Part shown: positions 35,820-44,271 of the stretch, piece after piece
Position numbering within the stretch: position 1 is the stretch's first letter
Layout: every line of letters begins with the position of its first letter
Source: Candidatus Coprenecus avistercoris
GTDB taxonomy: Bacteria > Bacteroidota > Bacteroidia > Bacteroidales > UBA932
DNA length: 64,000 nucleotides
Direction: 5' to 3'
NCBI GenBank assembly: GCA_018712275.1
Contig: DVHI01000074.1
Span: forward strand, 1 to 64,000
Notes under the pieces: generated by a model
Told to the model about the DNA's origin: nothing
What the model saw: the letters and a program-made list of their open reading frames with translations, nothing else
Database searches by the model: none
Program-made: the position numbers and the translations under genes

Positions 35820-37127
35820 TTATCTGCGGCCGACGTCCGGGAGGTCTCTGGACCCCGGACTCTTATCATCGTATTTGATGTAGAAGGTCCTTACCGCCGT
35901 GGAGTCAGAGTCATTGTCAGTTATCGTCAGACTCTTCAAACTGAACTGTCTGATAGCGTCAGTGACATCCGTGACTATCCCCATCTCGACAGCGTCGGCC
36001 AATTCGAGATGAATGGTAAATGACTGCCAGGAGTCGGGAACGAACTCGTTGCTTATCCAGCCGATATCGCCGAGGTCCCGCTGTTCTCCGTTCACAGTGC
36101 AGGAATACTCTCCGTCCTGTTTTGTTATGGCGATGTGAATGACTGAATCTTTCTGGATAGCATCGTCAGGTGCGGACTGCCCGCTCACGGGGTCTGAGAT
36201 GCCGGAAGCATAGGGCGGAAGTGTCAGATCCTTGGTCCCGCAGCCGAACGCGAGGAAAGTGGCGGTGAGCAGCGGGAGGGCGGCGGCCAGCCTCAGTGAG
36301 GCGTAGCGGCCGAGTCGTGTCTTTGTCATCATAATAAACCGTTTTTTTGTGAGTGAGTGATTCAACCCGCTGGATATATCCGGATTATAACCAAAGAGTT
36401 GCTTGAAGATGGCTGTTCTATATAGAGTCAGGTCATTTCCTTCGTTGAGAACGTCGCGGTCGGCCTCCCATTCCTGCACCTCCTTCAGGTCCTTCTCGGC
36501 TATCCACAGGAAGGGGTTGAACCACAGGAGGCTGCGCAGGACGGAGAGGACGAGCCTCTCGTAGGAATGCCGGTGCCGTACGTGGCTGACTTCGTGGGAG
36601 AGAATCATCCGGCGCTCGGGGGGACTGTAGTTGAAGCCCATGTAGACCGTCCGCAGGAAGGAGAATGGAGTCTGTATCTTCCCGCTCTCGGCAAGGGTCC
36701 AGTCCTCGATGCGGGTGAGGCGGGCTTCCCGGCGCAGACGGCGTATCTTTATGGTATTGAAGACAATTAGGGCAATGGAGGATGCGGAGATGAGAATATA
36801 GGCGGCAGCAAGGATTTTCAGGACAATGGCTTCTGTGGCGGCCGGGGCTGCGGGAATTTCGTCGGCAGCTCCTTCTCCGGGGACAATTCCGCTTTCCGGC
36901 ATTGCCTTCGGCACCAGGACCAATGCCCTTTCCACAGCTGCGGGAACCGGGGCAGGGGAGTACATCGGTACGTCGAGCAAAGGGATGACCGCCGCAAGCA
37001 GCATTGTCCCGACTATGTAGGCCCTGCATATCCTGTAGCGGACCTTTCCTGCCAGCAGCCACCTGTACAGCGCCAGGAAGAGACCGCTGGATATCAGTAC
37101 TTCTATTATGTATCCGACTGTGTTCAT
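35820..37127 (-). CDS. M56 family metallopeptidase (BlaR1/MecR1-like sensor, no penicillin-binding domain)
   Basis: Multiple TMs, 'MILSHEVSHVRHRHSYERLVL' (HExxH) M56 motif; short periplasmic C-terminus. Confidence 0.9.
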   Translation of the reverse strand: MNTVGYIIEVLISSGLFLALYRWLLAGKVRYRICRAYIVGTMLLAAVIPLLDVPMYSPAPVPAAVERALVLVPKAMPESGIVPGEGAADEIPAAPAATEAIVLKILAAAYILISASSIALIVFNTIKIRRLRREARLTRIEDWTLAESGKIQTPFSFLRTVYMGFNYSPPERRMILSHEVSHVRHRHSYERLVLSVLRSLLWFNPFLWIAEKDLKEVQEWEADRDVLNEGNDLTLYRTAIFKQLFGYNPDISSGLNHSLTKKRFIMMTKTRLGRYASLRLAAALPLLTATFLAFGCGTKDLTLPPYASGISDPVSGQSAPDDAIQKDSVIHIAITKQDGEYSCTVNGEQRDLGDIGWISNEFVPDSWQSFTIHLELADAVEMGIVTDVTDAIRQFSLKSLTITDNDSDSTAVRTFYIKYDDKSPGSRDLPDVGRR

Positions 37128-37165
37128 ATCGTTCGCCGTTGTTTGCCCCGGGCTTTCGCAGGAGG

Positions 37166-37549
37166 TTATTTACCGGATTTGAGGATTCTCAGTATCTCGT
37201 CGGTCTCCTCCACCGATATGGATTTCCGTGAGGAGAAGAAGTTGACCATCCGGCTTACCGAGCCGTCAAAGAAATTGTCCAGGACCGTACGCATGTACGA
37301 GCCGGTGTATTCTTCCTTTGCTACTGTGGGGAAATATTCGTAGGTCCGGCCGTAGGCCTTGTGCGAGACAAATCCCTTGCTTTCCAGTATCCGCACGATG
37401 GTCGATACTGTGTTGTAGGCCGGTCTGGGCTCGGGCATTTCCTGCAGGATGTCGTGTATCAGTACCTTTCCTTTCTTCCAGATTACCTGCATGATTTCAA
37501 GCTCGGCGCGTGTGAGTTCCTGTCTTCCTTCTTTGATGATTTTTGCCAT
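37166..37549 (-). CDS. BlaI/MecI/CopY family transcriptional repressor
   Basis: 'LTRAELEIMQVIWKKGKVLIHDILQEMPEPRPAYNTVSTIVRILESKGFVSHKAYGRTYEYFP'. Confidence 0.94.
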   Translation of the reverse strand: MAKIIKEGRQELTRAELEIMQVIWKKGKVLIHDILQEMPEPRPAYNTVSTIVRILESKGFVSHKAYGRTYEYFPTVAKEEYTGSYMRTVLDNFFDGSVSRMVNFFSSRKSISVEETDEILRILKSGK

Positions 37550-37576
37550 ATACACTGTATTTTCTGAATCTGACAG

Positions 37577-37621
37577 CAAAGCTATAACTAAATTTTTAAA
37601 TATGCAACTAAAATTTTAGTT
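37577..37621 (-). promoter_or_regulatory. Promoter and candidate operator of the BlaI-M56 pair
   Basis: Minus strand: TTG(37607-37605)-N20-TAGCTTTG(37584-37577); palindrome AACTAAAATTTTAGTT (37606-37621) overlaps the -33 element; half-site AACTAAAT starts at 37586. Confidence 0.6.
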
Positions 37622-37808
37622 AATCATGCATGGCGAGAAACATTGTATGAATTTTTGACAAATTCAAAAAATCATACACCATGTGTATAAAAATCATACA
37701 ACGAGCAAAGTGGGTGCACTTGTATAAGTAATTGAATTATAGTAAATTAAAATTAATGGCATGATTTTGGAAAGTCATGACGGCAGAAAAACAAAAGAAT
37801 CATACAAA

Positions 37809-40178
37809 ATGAAATCGTTCCTTAACTTTATCCGGAAAAACGGACTCTATGCGTTTATCAATCTCTTCGGCCTGACCGTGTCACTGGCCTTCGTGCTGCT
37901 ATTAGCCGTGTTCGTGAGCCGGCAGCTGACCACCGACTCCTTCCAGGAGAATGCGGACCGCATCTATATCTACGCCAACGAGAACTTCATCGGCAGCGCG
38001 TACTACCTGCAGAAGCATCTCCTCGACCATTTCCCGGAGGTGGAGAAGGCCACTTCGTATCTGTCAGGTTCGGGAATAACCGGACTCGGGGAACTGCATA
38101 TAGCCGGTAATGATGCGGCGATACCGGCACAGACCTCCTACGCAGACAGCTCGTTCTTCGACATATTCTCCTTCCGTCTGCTCAGCGGCTCCGTCGAGGC
38201 GTGGAAGGCATCGGACCGCAGTGCCGTGATAAGCCGGCGTTTTGCGGATACTTATTTTCCCGATAAGGATCCTGTCGGCCAGGCATTGACTTACAGTATT
38301 GTCGGGGACGGGGATTATACGTTTACCGTGGCTGGAGTTATGGAGGATATCGACCATTCGGTAATCAAGTACTGCGATGTGATGTGCCGCGCCGACATCA
38401 TGACGGAGCTCAACGGTGCGAACGACGAGGAGATGAGCAACACCGGACAGTTCGACACTTTCATCATGACCTGGCCGAATTCCGATATTCAGGCCAAGAT
38501 ACCGGAGATCAGGGATTATCTGGGGAAGGTATGGTGGTCCTATTCGGAAAATATGGTGGACAAGGTCTTCTTCATCCCCTTGAGGGACCTGTATTTTTTC
38601 GATGACTCGCAATCATTTACAGGCAATATCAATCAGGGCGACGGCCAGTTGGTGAAGATTCTGCTGGCCGCCTGCATTATCCTGCTGCTGTTCGCCGTGC
38701 TCAACTACATCAACCTGACCGTGGCCCAGTCGGGAAGGCGGGCCAAGGAGATGGCCACCCGCAGACTGCTCGGTGAGGGGAAGGCCGGGGTTATCTGGAG
38801 GATGATTGCCGAGGCCACAGCGTTTGCCGCCGTATCGACGGTGCTGGCCGTGCTGATTGCCGAAGCCCTGGCCCCGTATGCCTCCCGGCTACTCGGTTAT
38901 GAATTCTCGGTACTGGCGGAGATTACCCTGCCCATAGCCCTGCTTATTGTCGTAGGAATCGCCGTAATAGGCTTCCTCTCGGGCATTATCCCCGCACTGA
39001 CGATTTCAAGGGCCAAGCCTATCGACATCGTGCGCGGCTCGTTCAGCCTGCAGATCCGCTCGTGGTTCGGCAAGGCTCTGATAGTCATACAGCAGGTGGT
39101 TGCAGTGGCCATGATTGCGGTCTCCCTGATGATGCTCTTCCAGATAAGGGCCATGATCCACGCTCCGTTAGGATACAATACTGAGGATATCCTCAATGTT
39201 TCCAGCGACATTTTCACCTCCGGAAGCCAGATCAGGGAGTTCAGGGAGGCGGTGGAGGCAATGCCGTTCGTGGAGTCGGCAGGTTTCGGGGAGGGTACGC
39301 CTCTGTACGGCACGAATAACAATACCATGTATTATCAGGGCGGTCTGCTCGGCTTCCAGCTGGTACGCGGGGACTCGGCGTATTTCAATATTCTCGGTCT
39401 CAGGCTCAAGTCCGACAATCACCTGGCGGAGACGGCATGGTACTGGAATGAATATGCCTTCAAGGAGGCGGGCCTGCCGGAGACGGCTACTGAGGTCCGG
39501 TTCGGAAACGAAAAGGTAGGTTATTACACTCAAACTATTGCCGGAGTGTACTACGACTTCAAGATCCGTCCCCTGCTCCAGGACCAGTCGGCGGCCATGA
39601 TCTACATGTACGATGTTTATCCGGAGAACCGTACGCCATGGAATATCCTGGTCAAGGTGACCGGAGACCATGGCGAGGCATACGACCGCATAGCGGAGGT
39701 GTACAGCCGCATCCGCCCTGACGGGGCCTTCGACGCCTCGTACATTGAGGACGAGATAGCCGCCACCTTCGAGGAATACACCCGGCTGCAGAAGATAATC
39801 ATCATCTTCACGATCATCGCGGTATTCGTCTCGTCCCTCGGCTTGTTTGCCATGAGTACCTACTATATCCGTGCCCGCAGCCGCAACATAGCCGTGCAGA
39901 AGGTGTTCGGAGCCGACAAGCGCCTTGTCCTGCGCCAGATAGTCATCTCGTACCTTATGCTCTCGCTCATTGCCTTCGTAGTCTCCGTGCCCGTCAGCTG
40001 GCTGCTGACCAGCTCATGGCTCAACCAGTTCTCCTACAGCACGGGAGCATGGCTCCAGTGGCTGCTGATCCTTGCCTCAGGAGTCCTCTCCTGTGCAGTG
40101 GCCTTCTTCACAGTCCTGTACCAGAGTATCGTGGCCATCAATACCAATCCGGTCATCGCCCTGCGCAAGGAGGACTGA
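37809..40178 (+). CDS. ABC transporter permease, MacB/FtsX-like, large
   Basis: Start MKSFLNFIRKNGLYAFINLFGLTVSLAF; MacB_PCD region and FtsX TM segments. Confidence 0.88.
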   Translation: MKSFLNFIRKNGLYAFINLFGLTVSLAFVLLLAVFVSRQLTTDSFQENADRIYIYANENFIGSAYYLQKHLLDHFPEVEKATSYLSGSGITGLGELHIAGNDAAIPAQTSYADSSFFDIFSFRLLSGSVEAWKASDRSAVISRRFADTYFPDKDPVGQALTYSIVGDGDYTFTVAGVMEDIDHSVIKYCDVMCRADIMTELNGANDEEMSNTGQFDTFIMTWPNSDIQAKIPEIRDYLGKVWWSYSENMVDKVFFIPLRDLYFFDDSQSFTGNINQGDGQLVKILLAACIILLLFAVLNYINLTVAQSGRRAKEMATRRLLGEGKAGVIWRMIAEATAFAAVSTVLAVLIAEALAPYASRLLGYEFSVLAEITLPIALLIVVGIAVIGFLSGIIPALTISRAKPIDIVRGSFSLQIRSWFGKALIVIQQVVAVAMIAVSLMMLFQIRAMIHAPLGYNTEDILNVSSDIFTSGSQIREFREAVEAMPFVESAGFGEGTPLYGTNNNTMYYQGGLLGFQLVRGDSAYFNILGLRLKSDNHLAETAWYWNEYAFKEAGLPETATEVRFGNEKVGYYTQTIAGVYYDFKIRPLLQDQSAAMIYMYDVYPENRTPWNILVKVTGDHGEAYDRIAEVYSRIRPDGAFDASYIEDEIAATFEEYTRLQKIIIIFTIIAVFVSSLGLFAMSTYYIRARSRNIAVQKVFGADKRLVLRQIVISYLMLSLIAFVVSVPVSWLLTSSWLNQFSYSTGAWLQWLLILASGVLSCAVAFFTVLYQSIVAINTNPVIALRKED

Positions 40179-40736
40179 TTACTTTTTCCGCTTGACGGTG
40201 TGTTTCAGCTTCAGAACGGCGAAGTTCAGTTCTATGGAAGTCTCTGTGTCGCTTACAGGGACTTCCTGATACAGTAAGTCGGACAGGATATCGCCTCCGT
40301 GCCTGATGAGACCTTTCTGTTCCTGCTCGTCATCTGATTCGGAGATTTTGCTGACAGTGCGGGTGAGTTCCTTGATTTTGGCAAAAGTCTCTATGATGGC
40401 GATGGTCGTCTGTGTGGCTTTAGGACTTTTCAGGATGGTGGCGAGCATGTAAAGTCCCTTTTCTGTGAAGGCTTTGGGTGGATATTTTGTGTGCTCGCCA
40501 CGTCCGGCTGTCTCTAAGGTCGAAAAACTCGACCTTAGAGACAGCTCCCATTCCTCTCTGTTCAAAGCCAGAATATATCCGTCGGGGAATTTGTCCGGAT
40601 TATTCTTTACTGCTTCGTTTACGCGTTTGGTCTCAACACCATAGAGTTTTGCGACATCTTTGTCAAGTAAGACCCTTTGGCCCCGGATTTCAAGCAGGGC
40701 TTTCTCAACATCTTTGAAATTTACAATGTTTTCCAT
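40179..40736 (-). CDS. ORF6N domain-containing DNA-binding protein
   Basis: 'ALLEIRGQRVLLDKDVAKLYGVETKRVNEAVKNNPDKFPDGYILAL' ORF6N motif. Confidence 0.92.
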   Translation of the reverse strand: MENIVNFKDVEKALLEIRGQRVLLDKDVAKLYGVETKRVNEAVKNNPDKFPDGYILALNREEWELSLRSSFSTLETAGRGEHTKYPPKAFTEKGLYMLATILKSPKATQTTIAIIETFAKIKELTRTVSKISESDDEQEQKGLIRHGGDILSDLLYQEVPVSDTETSIELNFAVLKLKHTVKRKK

Positions 40737-40839
40737 GTCCATTAAAGCATTTGTATTTGATGCAAAGAAAGCCAAAGCATTCCAGATAATCCGCACTTTA
40801 AACGGCTATAAACGTTTATAATCGTTTAAAAACGGCTGA

Positions 40840-41394
40840 TTACAGCCAGCGTATGATGCGGGCCGGGTTGCCGGCCACTACGGTGCGGGGCGGAACGTCG
40901 CGGGTGACGACGCTTCCTGCGCCTACTACCGCACCTTCACCGATGGAGACGCCGGGGAGGACGGTGACATTGCCGCCGAGCCAGACATTGTCCCCGATGG
41001 TGATGGGGAGGGCCTTCTCGATGCCCTTGTTGCGCTCCTGCGCGTCGAGGGGGTGGACGGCGGTGAGCAGGCTGCAGCCCGGACCTATGAAGACGTGGGA
41101 GCCGATGGTGACGGGGGCCTCGTCGAGTACGGTCAGGTTGAAGTTAATGTAGGTGCAGTCTCCGATGGAGATATGGGAGCCATAGTCACAGAAGAACGGA
41201 GAGAGGATGGTGACCTCGCGTCCCATGTGTCCGATGATGGACCTGAGCAGGATGTCCCTGGTGGCTGTCTCCCGAGGATGCAGGCGGTTCAGTTCGTATA
41301 TCCTGTCCCGGCAGGCATACAGTTCGGAAAGCAGTTCTGGATCGGATGCGGCATCGTACCATTCGCCGCTGAGCATTTTCTCCTTCTCAGTCAT
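40840..41394 (-). CDS. Sugar O-acetyltransferase (maltose/galactoside acetyltransferase-like)
   Basis: 'MTEKEKMLSGEWYDAASDPELLSE' and left-handed beta-helix hexapeptides. Confidence 0.9.
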   Translation of the reverse strand: MTEKEKMLSGEWYDAASDPELLSELYACRDRIYELNRLHPRETATRDILLRSIIGHMGREVTILSPFFCDYGSHISIGDCTYINFNLTVLDEAPVTIGSHVFIGPGCSLLTAVHPLDAQERNKGIEKALPITIGDNVWLGGNVTVLPGVSIGEGAVVGAGSVVTRDVPPRTVVAGNPARIIRWL

Positions 41395-41437
41395 AATTTC
41401 GTGTTTATTGTCGGTTAATTGCTTGTACAAAATTACT

Positions 41438-41445
41438 ATCTTTGC
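41438..41445 (+). promoter_or_regulatory. -7 promoter box upstream of fumarase
   Basis: TATCTTTG, 30 bp before start. Confidence 0.5.
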
Positions 41446-41474
41446 CATCACGAAACAAACAAATAACAACAGAT

Positions 41475-43115
41475 ATGGAATTCAAATACCAGGAACTTTT
41501 CCAGATGGGTGAGGATACTACCAAGTATCATCTTGTCACCAAGGACTATGTGTCTACCGCTCAGTTCGAGGGCGAGGAAATTCTGAAAGTCGATCCCGAG
41601 GGACTCAGGCTGATTGCCCGCCAGGCTTTCCACGATGTGGCCTTCATGCTCCGTCCCGAGCACAACGAGATGGTGGCCAGGATTCTCAATGACCCCGAGG
41701 CCAGCCGCAACGACAAGGCCGTGGCCCTGACCATGCTGCTCAACGCCGACGTGGCCAAGAACCAGAAACTGCCTTTCTGCCAGGATACAGGTACTGCCAT
41801 CGTAGTTGCCAAGAAAGGCCGCAGGGTATGGGTGGACAAGACCGCCGACGGCTCCCGCATCAGCGACGAGGAGGCCCTGCAGCACGGTGTCTACGACACC
41901 TACACTACTGACAACCTGCGTTATTCCCAGACTCTTCCCCTGGACATGTACAAGGAGAAGAACTCCGGCAACAACCTGCCCGCTCAGGTGGACATCTACG
42001 CCACCGAGGGCGGCGAGTACAAGTTCCTGTTCATCGCCAAGGGCGGCGGCTCGGCCAACAAGACCTTCCTCTTCCAGGAGACCAAGGCCCTGCTCAATCC
42101 CGAGAAACTCGAGAGTTTCCTGATCGAGAAGATGAAGACCCTCGGTACGGCGGCCTGCCCTCCCTACCACATCGCATTCGTAATCGGCGGCTCATCGGCA
42201 GAGACCAACCTCAAGACCGTCAAGCTCGCCTCCGCCAAGTACTACGACAACCTGCCCACTACCGGTGACGACCTCGGCCGCGCCTTCCGCGACATCGAGC
42301 TGGAGCAGAAGCTCTTCAAGGCAGCCTGCAACATCGGCCTCGGCGCCCAGTTCGGCGGCAAGTACTTCGCCCACGACATCCGCGTGATCCGTCTGCCCCG
42401 TCACGGTGCGTCCTGCCCCGTCGGCCTCGGAGTATCCTGCAGCGCCGACCGCAACATCAAGGGTAAGATCAACAAGGACGGTATCTGGCTCGAGGACCTG
42501 GACAGCAACCCCATCCGTCTCGTTCCCGAGCAGCTGCGCGGCGGCTTCGCCAAGCATTCCGGCGGTGTGAAAATAGACCTGAACCGTCCGATGAAGGAAG
42601 TCCTCGCCGACCTGTCCCAGTATCCCGTATCGACATTCCTCCTGCTCAGCGGCACCATCATCGTAGGCCGCGACATCGCCCACGCCAAGCTGAAAGAGCG
42701 TATCGAGAGCGGAGAGGGCCTGCCCCAGTACATGAAGGAGCACCCGATCTACTATGCCGGCCCCGCCAAGACCCCCGAAGGAATGCCCTCCGGCAGCTTC
42801 GGCCCCACCACCGCCGGCCGTATGGACAGCTACGTTGACCTCTTCCAGGAGAATGGCGGCAGCATGATCATGATCGCCAAGGGCAACCGCAGCCAGCAGG
42901 TGACCGACGCCTGCAAGAAGCACGGCGGCTTCTACCTCGGCAGCATCGGCGGTCCCGCAGCCATCCTGGCTCAGGACAATATCAAGAAGGTCGAGCTCCT
43001 CGAGTATCCCGAACTCGGCATGGAGGCCATCTGGAAGATCGAGGTAGTCGACTTCCCCGCCTTCATCCTCGTGGACGACAAGGGCAACGACTTCTTCAAG
43101 ACTGTCCTCAAATAG
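41475..43115 (+). CDS. Class I fumarate hydratase
   Basis: '[21 protein letters not shown]', '[16 protein letters not shown]' typical Fe-S fumarase. Confidence 0.93.
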   Translation: MEFKYQELFQMGEDTTKYHLVTKDYVSTAQFEGEEILKVDPEGLRLIARQAFHDVAFMLRPEHNEMVARILNDPEASRNDKAVALTMLLNADVAKNQKLPFCQDTGTAIVVAKKGRRVWVDKTADGSRISDEEALQHGVYDTYTTDNLRYSQTLPLDMYKEKNSGNNLPAQVDIYATEGGEYKFLFIAKGGGSANKTFLFQETKALLNPEKLESFLIEKMKTLGTAACPPYHIAFVIGGSSAETNLKTVKLASAKYYDNLPTTGDDLGRAFRDIELEQKLFKAACNIGLGAQFGGKYFAHDIRVIRLPRHGASCPVGLGVSCSADRNIKGKINKDGIWLEDLDSNPIRLVPEQLRGGFAKHSGGVKIDLNRPMKEVLADLSQYPVSTFLLLSGTIIVGRDIAHAKLKERIESGEGLPQYMKEHPIYYAGPAKTPEGMPSGSFGPTTAGRMDSYVDLFQENGGSMIMIAKGNRSQQVTDACKKHGGFYLGSIGGPAAILAQDNIKKVELLEYPELGMEAIWKIEVVDFPAFILVDDKGNDFFKTVLK

Positions 43116-43142
43116 GGATGCCGTCAGGAATTTTAAGGAAAT

Positions 43143-43178
43143 GGCCCGGTCTTGCAGGTTCTGTGGACCGGGCCTTTT
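43143..43178 (+). terminator. Intrinsic terminator after fumarase
   Basis: GGCCCGGTC(43143-43151)/GACCGGGCC(43166-43174)+TTTT. Confidence 0.8.
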
Positions 43179-43183
43179 CATGC

Positions 43184-43540
43184 TCATTTCTTAGTCTTGA
43201 AGGACAATATGTGAACAGTGACCCCGGCGGCAATGGCGGCCAGCAGAACTCGCAGCCACAGCTGGTGGACCAGGAAGATACTCAGTGCAATGGTCAGCCA
43301 CAGGGTCGTGACCGAGACGGCCTTCACCCTCCGGGAGATGCACTTGTGCTCCTGGAAGTCCCTTATGTAAGGCCCCAGCTTAGGATGCGCCATCAGCCAG
43401 GCATGCAGCCGCGGCGCCCCCTTCATCCAGCACCACGCCGTCAGCAGCAGGAACGGAGTGGTCGGCAGCACCGGCAGGAACATCCCCGCCACTCCCAGTC
43501 CCAGCGACACGGCACCCAATATGATCAGCAGATAATTCAT
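43184..43540 (-). CDS. YbaN/DUF454 family membrane protein
   Basis: 'LGLGVAGMFLPVLPTTPFLLLTAWCWMKGAPRLHAWL' DUF454 motif. Confidence 0.92.
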   Translation of the reverse strand: MNYLLIILGAVSLGLGVAGMFLPVLPTTPFLLLTAWCWMKGAPRLHAWLMAHPKLGPYIRDFQEHKCISRRVKAVSVTTLWLTIALSIFLVHQLWLRVLLAAIAAGVTVHILSFKTKK

Positions 43541-43613
43541 GATTCTAATTCGCGCCCCAAAAGTAACAAAAATCATTTGTACCGGCTTCTCCCGGCCATA
43601 TTATCCATCCCTC

Positions 43614-43767
43614 TTTCCACAACGGCAGCAAAATCCGCGTTTCGGTGCCGTTGCGGAAGCCGCTTTCCCCATGTACCCTCTCTACAGCCCATGTACGGCA
43701 TCTTCCCTCCGCCTCCCTTTTCCACAACGGCAGTGTAAAATCCACGATTCGGTGCCGTTGTGGAAGC
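43614..43767. repeat. Two copies of a ~48-bp hairpin-forming element
   Basis: Copy 1 43614-43660 and copy 2 43719-43767: TTTCCACAACGGCAG...AAAATCC.CG.TTCGGTGCCGTTG.GGAAGC; internal 13-bp inverted repeat. Confidence 0.7.
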
Positions 43768-44147
43768 CACCGTCAATCTGTAATGGGTGTTATTTCGCTA
43801 AACAGCATAAACTAAGAGCGTTATGCCGCTCGCGGGAATTACAGATACAGGGGTACACCTCATTGTCTGTTTTGTCGTGATGGGCGTATGTGTCTGCTAT
43901 ATCGGCATTTATGTGCATCGTTACAAAACAGACTCAGTAGAGAAAATTCAAGATGGATTGTATACCCCGTCCTGCAGCATACTCAGAAGCGGATTCCGAG
44001 AAACAGTTTCATTCCTATCTCTTCAGTCTGTAATTGTTAATATTAGGACAAATTGCTATAATTCAGCGAGTTGTATATAGTGCTGAAATTACAGACACTG
44101 ATGGCTTTGTATGTTGATGTTGGAAGCCAGACGTTGCGTATCAGTAG

Positions 44148-44250
44148 TTAGTAGTTGAGGCCGAACCACCAGAGCGGAAGGATGTTGCCGGAGGAGAACT
44201 CGATGCCGTCCTTGACGATGTAGCCTTCTTCGGTGGAGGCTGCCGGTAAA
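44148..44250 (-). pseudogene. C-terminal gene remnant, family unknown
   Basis: Minus-strand reading ...LPAASTEEGYIVKDGIEFSSGNILPLWFGLNY* in GC-rich coding-like sequence with no start or upstream domain. Confidence 0.35.
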
Positions 44251-44271
44251 ATTGCACTTGTGAAGTGCAAA
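44251..44271 (-). terminator. Intrinsic terminator after MATE gene
   Basis: TTGCACTT/AAGTGCAA 8-bp inverted repeat followed by TTTT on minus strand. Confidence 0.65.

Noticed and set aside
35316-36023. 235-aa + strand ORF
   Set aside because: Runs through the REP-like palindromes, antisense tRNA and antisense of the M56 gene; spurious.
40179-40736. ORF6N gene as evidence of a prophage
   Set aside because: No other phage genes nearby; ORF6N proteins are often isolated in Bacteroidales genomes.
43823-44080. 85-aa + strand ORF in intergenic region
   Set aside because: No recognisable domain, overlaps the ATTACAGA repeat segments, no convincing promoter; likely chance.
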